Assembly (NCBI RefSeq): GCF_002139855.1
Contig: NZ_CP018789.1
Span: 1,550,001-1,614,000 of the forward strand
Reading direction: 5' to 3'
Origin: Campylobacter porcelli
Lineage (GTDB): Bacteria; Campylobacterota; Campylobacteria; Campylobacterales; Campylobacteraceae
Length of the DNA stretch: 64,000 nt
In this document: positions 8,810 to 16,439 of the stretch, piece by piece
How positions within the stretch are numbered: position 1 is the first letter of the stretch
How the letters are laid out: every line of letters begins with the position of its first letter
Program-made: the position numbers and the translations under genes
The notes under the pieces: model-generated
The model's database searches: none
Seen by the model: the letters and a program-made list of their open reading frames with translations, nothing else
Told to the model about the DNA's origin: nothing

Positions 8810-9440
8810 CTATATCTTTTTAGCCTTTTTATAAACTTGATAAAGCTCATCTTGTGTTGGCTCGTTAGCTTCAGCTAGAAATTTAGCGTATTGCTTGGCT
8901 CTAGTTTCAGCTTTTTTATGCTTTGATTTGGTATAGTTTCACCCATAGCTTCTACTTCTTGTTTAGCTATTTGTGGGGCGTTTAAAGTAGAGAGCGTGTC
9001 CCCACCCCATACTATATCACCCTTAAATTTACCGCTATAAGCGGACAAGTTCGCGGTATCGCCTTTAACTTGTGAATTTGGCTTTCTTTTATCTTTATTC
9101 AGTTTTGGATTTCTAAAAATCATTTTATCTTTTATATTTCTATCAAAATAAAATGTTATAATATCATCAGTAACCGTAGGTTGTGGTAATTCGGCGGTCG
9201 TCATGTCCCTACGGCTACTATCAGCAACAACTCTAAATCTAACCCCTTCTTTATTTTCCCATTCGTAAATTCTAGCTCCATTTTTATCTATAAAAGGCTC
9301 TTTGTATGTTTTTATATACTCTCTTAATGAGTTGCCTAAATTTAAAAGCTTCAGTCTTGATATAAGTTGCTTTTTTATCATTATAAGTTACATTGTGGAT
9401 GCCTCTTATCTCTTTTTTTAGCTTCAGATAAAGTTAAAAA
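8810..9440 (-). pseudogene. Frameshifted remnant of an accessory (possibly phage-derived) gene
   Basis: A 168-residue frame (9381 to 8875) is the middle of a longer broken gene. Downstream, adding one A to the six-A run (plus-strand T6 at 8912-8917) restores continuation KKAETRAKQYAKFLAEANEP to a stop at 8810. Upstream, two more shifts join a segment reading LSEAK, then EIRGIHNVTYNDKKATYIKT, to the main frame. So at least three indels, all in A/T runs, separate pieces of one ancestral protein. The core (ENKEGVRFRVVAD, then ITFYFDRNIKDKMIFRNPKL) is reminiscent of nuclease-toxin tails on phage Mu F-like proteins, but this is weak. No homologous neighbours remain apart from the repeats. Confidence 0.6.
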
Positions 9441-9483
9441 ATAAAAATTTTATCTTTATATATTTACCATAGATAAAAAATAT

Positions 9484-9498
9484 TGATTTTAATTATCA
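9484..9498 (+). promoter_or_regulatory. Fur-box-like site upstream of exbB
   Basis: TGATTTTAATTATCA matches the 7-1-7 Fur consensus TGATAAT-N-ATTATCA at 12 of 14 arm positions (right arm perfect). It lies about 70 bp before the probable -10 element, ahead of an iron/heme uptake operon, the expected context for Fur. Confidence 0.5.
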
Positions 9499-9533
9499 TT
9501 TAAGTAATTTATTGTTACAATTCCATTTAGTTT

Positions 9534-9558
9534 TTGATAAGCAATATCAAAATATAAT
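9534..9558 (+). promoter_or_regulatory. Palindromic operator plus -10 element of the exbB/heme operon
   Basis: TTGATAAGCAATATCAA (9534-9550) is a perfect 6-5-6 palindrome with the same arms and spacing as the site before cmeA. A perfect TATAAT follows at 9553-9558, 39 nt before the exbB start. The palindrome therefore occupies the -14 to -31 region, where a bound repressor would block RNA polymerase. Confidence 0.55.
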
Positions 9559-9596
9559 ATTTAGGAGTAAATTTATCTTTATTTACGGAGAATTTA

Positions 9597-10199
9597 ATGT
9601 TAGCATATTTTTATACTGGCGGTCCATTTATGTGGCCTATATTTTTCCTTTTTGTTTTGTCATTTGGGGTAATACTTGAAAAGCTCTGTTACTTTCTGAT
9701 TTACGAACTAGATGCCACGGCAAAATTTAAGATGAAGTTAGCAACTCTAATCAACAGCAACAAAGATGAAGAGGTAAAAATTTTATGCCAAAAATATAAA
9801 AATACAATTGCTAAAACTACTATTTTTGTGCTTGAAAGTGTAAATTTTAAACTAGATACAAAATCGCAAATAGACTACATTATTGAAGAGGCTATAAATG
9901 ATAAAATTGTAAATTTGGAAAAACATAACTGGATTCTTAGAATGTGTGCAAGCGTAGCTCCGCAACTTGGGCTTTTAGGCACAATTACTGGAATGATTAG
10001 ATCATTTGCTGGATTAAGTGGCGGAGCAAATGCACCAGAGGTAGCCATAGGAATTTCAGAAGCACTCTACACCACAGCAGCCGGTCTAATAGTAGCAATT
10101 CCTTGCTTAATAATTCATCTAATGATAAACAAGAAAATAGATTATATTTTAAATGACTTAAATAGAACAATTGGGCTTTTTAGCAGGAGAATTGCATGA
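9597..10199 (+). CDS. exbB: ExbB/TolQ-family proton channel protein
   Basis: Inner-membrane component of the ExbB-ExbD-TonB motor that powers outer-membrane receptors with proton-motive force. 200 residues. N-terminal membrane helix (PFMWPIFFLFVLSFGVILEKL), cytoplasmic loop, then the two conserved C-terminal helices including ASVAPQLGLLGTITGMIRSF and EALYTTAAGLIVAIPCL, hallmarks of MotA/TolQ/ExbB. GGAG 6 nt before the ATG. First gene of the iron/heme run; stop overlaps exbD by 4 nt. Because the locus carries its own exbD and tonB, this is a dedicated set rather than the housekeeping Tol system. Confidence 0.93.
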   Translation: MLAYFYTGGPFMWPIFFLFVLSFGVILEKLCYFLIYELDATAKFKMKLATLINSNKDEEVKILCQKYKNTIAKTTIFVLESVNFKLDTKSQIDYIIEEAINDKIVNLEKHNWILRMCASVAPQLGLLGTITGMIRSFAGLSGGANAPEVAIGISEALYTTAAGLIVAIPCLIIHLMINKKIDYILNDLNRTIGLFSRRIA

Positions 10200-10609
10200 A
10201 ATTTGTAAGAAGAGAACAAAATAAAATCGGCAGAATTTCTATGCTAAATTTGATCGATGTTATCTTTGTTTTGTTGCTATTTTTTATGCTAACAACAACA
10301 TTTAACAAACTTACTCATTTTAATGTAAATTTACCGCAGACTACTACTGAATTTGAAAAAGATAATAACTTGCCAGTAGAATTATTTTATGAAATAAATG
10401 AAAAAATTACATTAAAAATTGGCGAAATAGAGCAAATTTTAAGTATAGACGCATTAAAAAATTTCATCTCGAATTTGGATGAAAATCATAAAAATAGTAT
10501 CAAAATAAGCGCCGATGAAGGGCTTGAATATAAGAAAATTATCGATCTTATTTCTATTTTAAAAGATGCAAATGTCAATAATGTAGAGTTAAATATAAGA
10601 AAAAATTAA
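10196..10609 (+). CDS. exbD: ExbD/TolR-family biopolymer transport protein
   Basis: Partner of ExbB: 137 residues with a short cytoplasmic N-terminus, one membrane helix (MLNLIDVIFVLLLFFMLTTTF) carrying the essential aspartate (D20, LNLIDVIF), and a periplasmic domain ending KDANVNNVELNIRKN. ATGA overlap with exbB implies coupled translation. The next gene, the receptor, starts 22 nt downstream behind its own AGGAG site. Confidence 0.93.
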   Translation: MKFVRREQNKIGRISMLNLIDVIFVLLLFFMLTTTFNKLTHFNVNLPQTTTEFEKDNNLPVELFYEINEKITLKIGEIEQILSIDALKNFISNLDENHKNSIKISADEGLEYKKIIDLISILKDANVNNVELNIRKN

Positions 10610-10630
10610 ACCAATAATTTAGGAGTTAAA

Positions 10631-12646
10631 ATGATAAACAAATTTGCTATTTTTAGTCTATGCGCCACATCAGCTATCGCTCTTAATGCCGCTGATACCA
10701 AGCTTGATACCACAGTCATCACGGCTACAGGCTTTGAGAGTCCCTTAAAAGATGAAACTAGAAATGTTTCTATCATCACAGCTGATGAGATCCAAGGGCG
10801 AGGGTATGCTAGCGTCCAAGAGATCTTAGAAAAAGTTCCAAGTGTAACCTTCGTCAATCCTGGATTTGGCGATACGGTAGATCTTAGAGGTCAAGGAAGC
10901 AAAGCCAATACATCTGTAAAAGTATTGATTAACGGAATTGGGTTAAATATGCTAGACACTGCTCATGCTGTAGTTCCAATCAATATGATAAATGTCGATG
11001 ATATAGAAAGAATTGAGGTAATCCCAGGCGGAGGAAGTGTGCTTTATGGTGGAGGTACTGCAGGTGGCGTTATAAACATAATTACAAAGCAAAAGCCTGA
11101 GGATTTTTTTGCTAATATTTCAGCTAAATTTGGCTCATACTCTCACAGATCTACAAATTTAGCTCTAGGGGTAAAAGCAACCGATGATTTATATTTAAAA
11201 TTTAACGCAAAAGCCTTCAGCGAAAATGGCTATAGATATAATGAAAGAAATAGAGGATATTATACAAGCGGATCAGCTATCTATCAGATAACAGATACTC
11301 AAAACATAACACTAAATACAAACTACTATAGCTCAAAAATAGACACAACAAGCTCAATAACAAAAGATGAGCTTAATAATAATAGAAAAGCAGCAGGAAG
11401 TGATAAAACATTCCAAAAAGATAGACAACTCGATATTAGCCTAGACTACTCTATTAAGCCAGTTGATGAGCTCGAAATTCGAATAATGCCATATTATCAA
11501 AAAATAAAAATGACACCAGATATTTTCTCATCATATGTTACTTATGGTCTTTTCGAAGATGAAAAAAAGGGCGTAAAAACAAAAGGTAGATATGATTATG
11601 GTAGTGGCGAATTTGTAGCTGGATACGAATATGAGAAAAATGATGGAGCAAGAAGCTCTATTATGGATATGAATATGCCAACAGGGGGGCGCTATCATAA
11701 TGATATAAATGTAGATATAACAAAAAATACTCACTCTATATACGCACTTCAAAGGCATGAGTTTAATAGCTGGTTTTCTTTAGGTGCTGGGGCAAGATAT
11801 GAGTGGGCTGATTATACAAATAGCAGAACTACAAATGTGAATATGACAACAAATGGAATGCCACCTAGACCTATAAATACCACAGATAGCATACAAAATA
11901 ACACTGATATTAATACTTATGCATTTGAAATTACGCCAAATTTCAAATATTCAGATACTGGGAATGTTTATTTAAAATTTGAGCGTGGCTTTATATCGCC
12001 AAGTCCAGTTCAATTAACAGATAAAGATCAAATCAAAGGCTACTCATTTAATAATTTAAAGCCAGAGATATTTAGGACATATGAAGTTGGTATAAAAGAC
12101 TTAATTTTTGGTCAATTCTCAAGTGCTACAATCTTTAAAACAGATACAACTGATGAGATTGTTTATGAAGAGCTTGGTGGTGGTCGCCACGCTCAAGCTT
12201 GGAGATATTATAATCTCTCAAAAACTCGCCGTTATGGACTTGAGCTATATTCAGAGCAATGGCTATTTGACCAATTAAAACTAAGTCAAACATTCTCATA
12301 TATTAATGCACAGATAAAAGAGGGCAAAGATAATGGAAAAAGAGTGCCACTTGTCCCAAGAACTAAATTTGTGCTAGGAGTTGATTATCTGCCAATTAAA
12401 AAGCTTACAATTTTAAGTAATTTTAAATATTTTGATAGCACGGTTGATAGCAACTATGATAAGATAAAAGATCGTTTTATCGTTGATATTGGCACAAAAT
12501 ATGACTTTGCAAAAAATATCTCAATGTCAGCTGGAATAAAAAATCTATTTAATGAAAGGTATAACACATATCAAAATAAAAAACAAAATAGCTATATTCC
12601 AGCACCTGAGAGAAATTTTTATGCTGAGTTTAAATACACATTTTAA
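10631..12646 (+). CDS. TonB-dependent outer membrane receptor, probably for heme or a ferric ligand
   Basis: 671-residue TonB-dependent receptor. Signal peptide to about residue 20 (..SAIALNAA), a TonB-box-like DTTVITATG, plug domain (residues about 40-150, with NVDDIERIEVIPGGGSVLYG), and a 22-strand barrel ending in the aromatic FYAEFKYTF. Operon context with hugZ and an ABC importer makes heme the leading ligand (ChuA role). However, the typical heme-receptor signature is only partial: FERGFISPSP in place of FRAP, FNNLKPE in place of NPNLKPE, and no histidine between them. A siderophore or other iron complex is possible. Contains a G6 run at 11684-11689, short for phase variation. Confidence 0.88.
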   Translation: MINKFAIFSLCATSAIALNAADTKLDTTVITATGFESPLKDETRNVSIITADEIQGRGYASVQEILEKVPSVTFVNPGFGDTVDLRGQGSKANTSVKVLINGIGLNMLDTAHAVVPINMINVDDIERIEVIPGGGSVLYGGGTAGGVINIITKQKPEDFFANISAKFGSYSHRSTNLALGVKATDDLYLKFNAKAFSENGYRYNERNRGYYTSGSAIYQITDTQNITLNTNYYSSKIDTTSSITKDELNNNRKAAGSDKTFQKDRQLDISLDYSIKPVDELEIRIMPYYQKIKMTPDIFSSYVTYGLFEDEKKGVKTKGRYDYGSGEFVAGYEYEKNDGARSSIMDMNMPTGGRYHNDINVDITKNTHSIYALQRHEFNSWFSLGAGARYEWADYTNSRTTNVNMTTNGMPPRPINTTDSIQNNTDINTYAFEITPNFKYSDTGNVYLKFERGFISPSPVQLTDKDQIKGYSFNNLKPEIFRTYEVGIKDLIFGQFSSATIFKTDTTDEIVYEELGGGRHAQAWRYYNLSKTRRYGLELYSEQWLFDQLKLSQTFSYINAQIKEGKDNGKRVPLVPRTKFVLGVDYLPIKKLTILSNFKYFDSTVDSNYDKIKDRFIVDIGTKYDFAKNISMSAGIKNLFNERYNTYQNKKQNSYIPAPERNFYAEFKYTF

Positions 12647-12654
12647 GGCATAAA

Positions 12655-13332
12655 ATGAGATATTTCTTGCTCTCTCTCATTATAAATTTGGTGATATTAT
12701 TTTTGCCACTGCACTCAGATGAAGCAATAACTACCCCAAAAAAGATCACTATAAAATTAAATGAAACAAAGGGGCAAGAAACTCCAAAAATCGAGCCAAA
12801 ACCAAAAAAAGAGGAGATAAAACAAGATCTAGTAGAGGAATTAACAAAAATCGAAAAGGCAAAAGATGAGCCTATAAAAGAAGCTCAAAAATCCAAACCA
12901 CAGCCAAAACCAAAAAAAGTGCTTAAAGATATACACAAAGTAGAAAAAATAGAGCAAATAAGCGAAATTTCAATTCAAAATCAATTTGATAAATCACAAA
13001 TTTCAAATAAAACAACTCAAAATATAGTTAATGAGTTTAAAAAAAGCGAAGATGTCTGCCTAGAAGGGGTTGGCTTTATAATCACAAATAAAATAGAACC
13101 AACCTACCCTAAAAAAGCACTTTTATTAAAGCTTAGAGATACTTTTAGAGTTGAAGTTGAATTTCAAATAAACAAAGATGGAAGTATTAAAATTCTAAAA
13201 GTCAATGGAAAGAGTGAAATTTTTAATGACCAAGCTAAAATATTAACCCAAAAGCTGGATATCAAGGTACTTAAAGATGGTATTAGTAATTGTAAAATTA
13301 TAAAACCATATGAATTTAAATTTAAAGGATAA
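12655..13332 (+). CDS. tonB: TonB energy-transducing protein
   Basis: 225 residues: N-terminal membrane anchor (YFLLSLIINLVILFLPL), a long Pro/Lys/Glu-rich periplasmic spacer (residues about 35-105), and a C-terminal TonB domain (KIEPTYPKKALLLKLR, VEVEFQINKDGSIKI) that contacts the receptor. It contains two cysteines flanking the C-terminal domain (C139 region EDVCLEG and NCKIIKP near the end), which could form a disulfide. Starts 8 nt after the receptor stop. Dedicated TonB of this cluster. Confidence 0.9.
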   Translation: MRYFLLSLIINLVILFLPLHSDEAITTPKKITIKLNETKGQETPKIEPKPKKEEIKQDLVEELTKIEKAKDEPIKEAQKSKPQPKPKKVLKDIHKVEKIEQISEISIQNQFDKSQISNKTTQNIVNEFKKSEDVCLEGVGFIITNKIEPTYPKKALLLKLRDTFRVEVEFQINKDGSIKILKVNGKSEIFNDQAKILTQKLDIKVLKDGISNCKIIKPYEFKFKG

Positions 13333-13335
13333 AAG

Positions 13336-13518
13336 GTGCTTATAGAGATAAAATGCCACAAAATGCCAAGCCTTAATAGATCGCAAATAGTAGAATTTTG
13401 TAAAATAGATGGATGCTTAAGCATTAAAAGAGAAATACTAAAATACCATAAATTTGATATTTTTTGGAAAAATAGTATCGCAAATATAGTAAGCTTATTT
13501 AAAAAGGATTTGGCGTGA
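13336..13518 (+). CDS. Small unknown protein coupled between tonB and flavodoxin
   Basis: 60 residues from GTG with AAGGA 6 nt upstream. It starts 3 nt after the tonB stop and overlaps the flavodoxin start (GTGA) by 4 nt, so it sits in a tightly packed operon as a real gene would. Cysteines at positions 7, 22 and 27 (IKCHKMP, EFCKIDGC) could bind metal or heme. No membrane segment and no family recognised. It is short enough that chance cannot be excluded. Confidence 0.5.
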   Translation: MLIEIKCHKMPSLNRSQIVEFCKIDGCLSIKREILKYHKFDIFWKNSIANIVSLFKKDLA

Positions 13519-14030
13519 AAAAAATTGTCATTGTTTCATCACTTACAGAAAATACAAAAAAAGTTGCAAATAGCATTGCTAGTGCGTTAAATTGTAAAAG
13601 CATAAATTATACCCAAATCTCATTACAAGAGTTAGAAAATTATGATTTTATAGCTATAGGATTTTACATAGACAAAGGCGATATGGATAGTGATTTTAAG
13701 GGCTTTACAAGCCAAATTCGCTCTAAAAAAATAGGGCTTTTTATAACAATGGGCGGAGATACAAATAGCGAATATGCAAAAAATGCTATAGATGGATTTA
13801 AGGCTAAATTTATTTCGCAAGGAAATGAGATTTTAGTTACTTTTTATTCCCAAGGCGCGATCGATCCAAAAATTATAGAAAAAATGCGAGAAATGGCAAA
13901 AATTTATCCAAATGATAAACGCTATAAAATCACGCCAGAAAAAGAAGCTAGATGGCTACAAGCAAGCACCCATCCTGATAAAACTGACTTAGAAAATGCA
14001 AAAAACGCATTTTTAGCACTGAAAATTTAG
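13515..14030 (+). CDS. Flavodoxin-family protein in heme-uptake operon
   Basis: 171 residues, flavodoxin-like fold: N-terminal phosphate loop SSLTENTKKVAN binds FMN, strand-turn FIAIGFYIDKGDMD resembles the flavodoxin-4 FMN region, and LFITMGGDTNSEYA follows. GTG start overlapping the preceding ORF. Distinct from the housekeeping FldA. Heme oxygenases of the HugZ type need an electron donor, and this position just upstream of hugZ makes it a candidate; that role is inferred from context only. Confidence 0.8.
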   Translation: MKKIVIVSSLTENTKKVANSIASALNCKSINYTQISLQELENYDFIAIGFYIDKGDMDSDFKGFTSQIRSKKIGLFITMGGDTNSEYAKNAIDGFKAKFISQGNEILVTFYSQGAIDPKIIEKMREMAKIYPNDKRYKITPEKEARWLQASTHPDKTDLENAKNAFLALKI

Positions 14031-14039
14031 AGGTAAAAA

Positions 14040-14624
14040 GTGAAATTCTATTTAAAATCTACATTTGAGCTTATCTTGATTTTATTCTTAATTTTTGCCG
14101 TTATATCTAGAGCTATTATCACGCATTTAGGGCATAATTTTGTATATAATATTCGCTTAAAAATCGTAAAAGAGATATTAAATGCAAAATTTGAAAGCAT
14201 AAATAAAATTCCAAAAAACAAGCTCTTAGCATCATTAACTAGCGATATAGCATATCTATCACCTGGTATTGGGATTTTGGTTATGCTTTGCCTAGCTGTT
14301 ATGATTGTTATAAGTTTTTATTTTATGAAAAGAACTTATACATATTTTAACAGACATAGACTTGGCAAAAACACACTTTATAAGGATTATTCTGAGTGTA
14401 TTGAAGGCCAAAAAAAGCGTTTAGCTCTTATAAATGCTCTTTTAGAAAATAGAAGTTTATTGCTTCTTGATGAGTGGGCGACTAATCAAGATCCAAACTT
14501 TAAAGCCATTTTTTATAATGAAATTTTACCTTATCTAAACTCACTTGGATTTACTATTATATTAATTAGTCATGATGGTAGATATTTTTATGCTGCACAA
14601 AAAATTTATGAGATAAAAAAATGA
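14040..14624 (+). pseudogene. Internally deleted ABC exporter (SyrD/PvdE type) remnant, still an open frame
   Basis: 194 residues instead of about 540. The start (GTG behind AGAGG) and frame are intact, but two in-frame segments are missing. Residues 1-80 match the beginning of a cyclic-peptide-type ABC exporter membrane domain (FVYNIRLKIVKEIL, KNKLLASLTSDIA); FYFMKRTYTYFNRHR follows at once, then CIEG is joined directly to the C-terminal nucleotide-binding part GQKKRLALINALLE, Walker B LLLLDEW, and H-loop SHD. Walker A, Q-loop and most membrane helices are gone, so it cannot work as a transporter. Whether the residual peptide has any role is unknown. It sits between the flavodoxin and hugZ. 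Confidence 0.8.
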
Positions 14625-14635
14625 AAAGATTAAGA

Positions 14636-14668
14636 TTTAGCTCAGATTGTAATGCAGCTTGAGCTAAA
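14636..14668 (+). terminator. Stem-loop between ABC remnant and hugZ
   Basis: TTTAGCTCA pairs with TGAGCTAAA (9 bp) around a 15-nt loop, 12 nt after the remnant's stop. No good T-tract, so it could be a weak terminator, processing site or stabiliser separating the TonB half from the hugZ/ABC half of the operon. Confidence 0.4.
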
Positions 14669-14689
14669 CTTTAATTTTAAGGAGAAAAA

Positions 14690-15451
14690 ATGAAAAATAA
14701 TGCAATTAAGCATATGAATGAGGAGCACGGCGATATAGTCGAGGCAATGGCGATAAAATTTGGCTCACTACAAAATGCCAAAGATGCAAAAATAGTAGAT
14801 ATTGATGAAGATGGTTTGGATATTGATGTTGATGGAAATTTAATAAGAGTTCCATTTGCTAAAAAAGCCAATCAAAATGGCGAAGGATACAAAGATGCGA
14901 TAATGGAAATTTGTAAAGATTTAAAGCCAAGCGGTGATAAGCTTGTAAAGATTTCAGCTCAATTAATTGAATTTATAGATAGCAATAATAGCGTCATAAT
15001 TTCTAGCCTAAAAAATGGTATGCCATTTTCATCTTATGCACCAGCTATGAGAAAAGATGATGAAATTTTAGCTTTAATCTCATCAGTAGCACCTCACTAT
15101 AAAAATTTAATATCAAATCCAGATAAGGTTTCAATTCTTTTCTTACAAGATGAAAGCAAGGCAAACACGATATTTGCACGAATTAGGGCTAGCTGGGAAG
15201 CAAAGGCAAATTTTGATAAAAATAGCCAATTAAGAGAATTTTTCTTTGACGAAATAACCAAAAAATTTCCACAAGATCAAGCGGCAAATTTTATAAGAGA
15301 AATGAGCGATTTTGAAGTTATTAGATTTAGTCTAACAAATGGTAGATTTGTGCGTGGTTTTGGTGCGGCTTACGATATGGTTGGGTTTAAGATTTTATCC
15401 CAAGCCGATGGCGTAAATCCTCACAATATGCCTCACAAACACGGAAAATAA
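14690..15451 (+). CDS. hugZ: HugZ/ChuZ-family heme oxygenase
   Basis: Cytoplasmic split-barrel heme-degrading enzyme that releases iron from imported heme. 253 residues: N-terminal DUF2470-like part (IKHMNEEHGDIVEAM), central pyridoxamine-phosphate-oxidase-like barrel (PFSSYAPAM, ILFLQDESKANTIFARIRASW), and a C-terminal loop VNPHNMPHKHGK with His245, the position that ligates heme in H. pylori HugZ, plus His249 and His251. AAGGAG site before ATG. In C. jejuni chuZ is transcribed divergently from chuABCD; here it is co-directional and immediately before the ABC importer. Confidence 0.93.
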   Translation: MKNNAIKHMNEEHGDIVEAMAIKFGSLQNAKDAKIVDIDEDGLDIDVDGNLIRVPFAKKANQNGEGYKDAIMEICKDLKPSGDKLVKISAQLIEFIDSNNSVIISSLKNGMPFSSYAPAMRKDDEILALISSVAPHYKNLISNPDKVSILFLQDESKANTIFARIRASWEAKANFDKNSQLREFFFDEITKKFPQDQAANFIREMSDFEVIRFSLTNGRFVRGFGAAYDMVGFKILSQADGVNPHNMPHKHGK

Positions 15452-15452
15452 T

Positions 15453-16439
15453 ATGCAAAAAGCTTGGCGGACAAATTTATTTTTTATAGCTTTATGCATT
15501 TTTTTGGTAATCTATTCGCTAAGTGTTGGTGGAGCAGATATAAGTTTTGGCGATATTTTAAAATTATTTAGCGACCCAAATAGTATAGATGAGGCGAAAA
15601 AAACAATTTTACTTGAAATAAGACTTCCAAGACTTATTATGGCATTATTGATTGGAATGCTTTTAGCAAGTAGTGGCGTAATAGTACAAAGCGTATTTTT
15701 AAATCCACTTGCTGATCCATATATTATAGGAATTGCAGCAAGTGCGACATTTGGTGCGGTTATTGCATACTTCTTAAAACTCCCAGATATTTATTATGGG
15801 GTTTTTGCTTTTTTTGTAGCCTCAGCACTATCTTTAGTGATTTTTAGCCTGTATAAAAAAGGGAAAAGTATAGCCACCTTGCTAATAATTGGTATCGCCT
15901 TTAGCTCTTTTTTAGGAGCATTTACGAGCTTTGCTACATATTTGATTGGCGAAGATAGCTTTAAGATAGTTGCTTGGATGATGGGGTTTTTAAGTGGAGC
16001 AACTTGGGAGAAAGTGACTATTTTGATAGTTCCAGTGATTTTTTCTACAATGTATTTTTACTTTAAAAGACATGAATTAAATGTACTTTTAAGCGGAGAT
16101 GATGAGGCAAAAACCCTTGGCGTGAATGTTCAAAAGAGTAAGAAAATACTGCTCATAATAGCAAGTCTCGCAACTGCTTTTAGCGTGGCATTTACAGGAA
16201 TGATAGGATTTGTAGGACTCATAATTCCACATACACTAAGATTAATTCTTAAAACTTCAAGTAATGCAACTCTAATTCCAGCTTCATTAATTGTGGGAGC
16301 TTTATTCTTACTATTTTGTGATAACTTAAGCAAAAGTATTTTATCTCCTATAGAAATTCCAATAGGCGTTGTTACAGCATTTTTCGGTGCTCCATTTTTT
16401 CTATTTTTAGCAATAAAACAAGGAAAAGCTAGTGGGTGA
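15453..16439 (+). CDS. FecCD-family iron/heme ABC transporter permease
   Basis: 328 residues, about nine or ten membrane helices of the BtuC/FecCD family (LEIRLPRLIMALLIGMLLASSGVIVQ, FLNPLADPYIIGI, GMIGFVGLIIPHTLRLIL are signatures). Starts one base after the hugZ stop and overlaps the ATPase gene by 8 nt. Corresponds to ChuB in the C. jejuni heme system; ligand (heme or ferric chelate) inferred from context. Confidence 0.92.
   Translation: MQKAWRTNLFFIALCIFLVIYSLSVGGADISFGDILKLFSDPNSIDEAKKTILLEIRLPRLIMALLIGMLLASSGVIVQSVFLNPLADPYIIGIAASATFGAVIAYFLKLPDIYYGVFAFFVASALSLVIFSLYKKGKSIATLLIIGIAFSSFLGAFTSFATYLIGEDSFKIVAWMMGFLSGATWEKVTILIVPVIFSTMYFYFKRHELNVLLSGDDEAKTLGVNVQKSKKILLIIASLATAFSVAFTGMIGFVGLIIPHTLRLILKTSSNATLIPASLIVGALFLLFCDNLSKSILSPIEIPIGVVTAFFGAPFFLFLAIKQGKASG

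Noticed and set aside
9534-9550. Fnr box (TTGAT-N4-ATCAA)
   Set aside because: The arms match but the gap between TTGAT and ATCAA is 7, not 4 nt, so Fnr/Crp geometry does not fit.
11684-11689. Phase-variable G tract in the TonB-dependent receptor
   Set aside because: Only six Gs; shorter than tracts normally hypermutable in Campylobacter.
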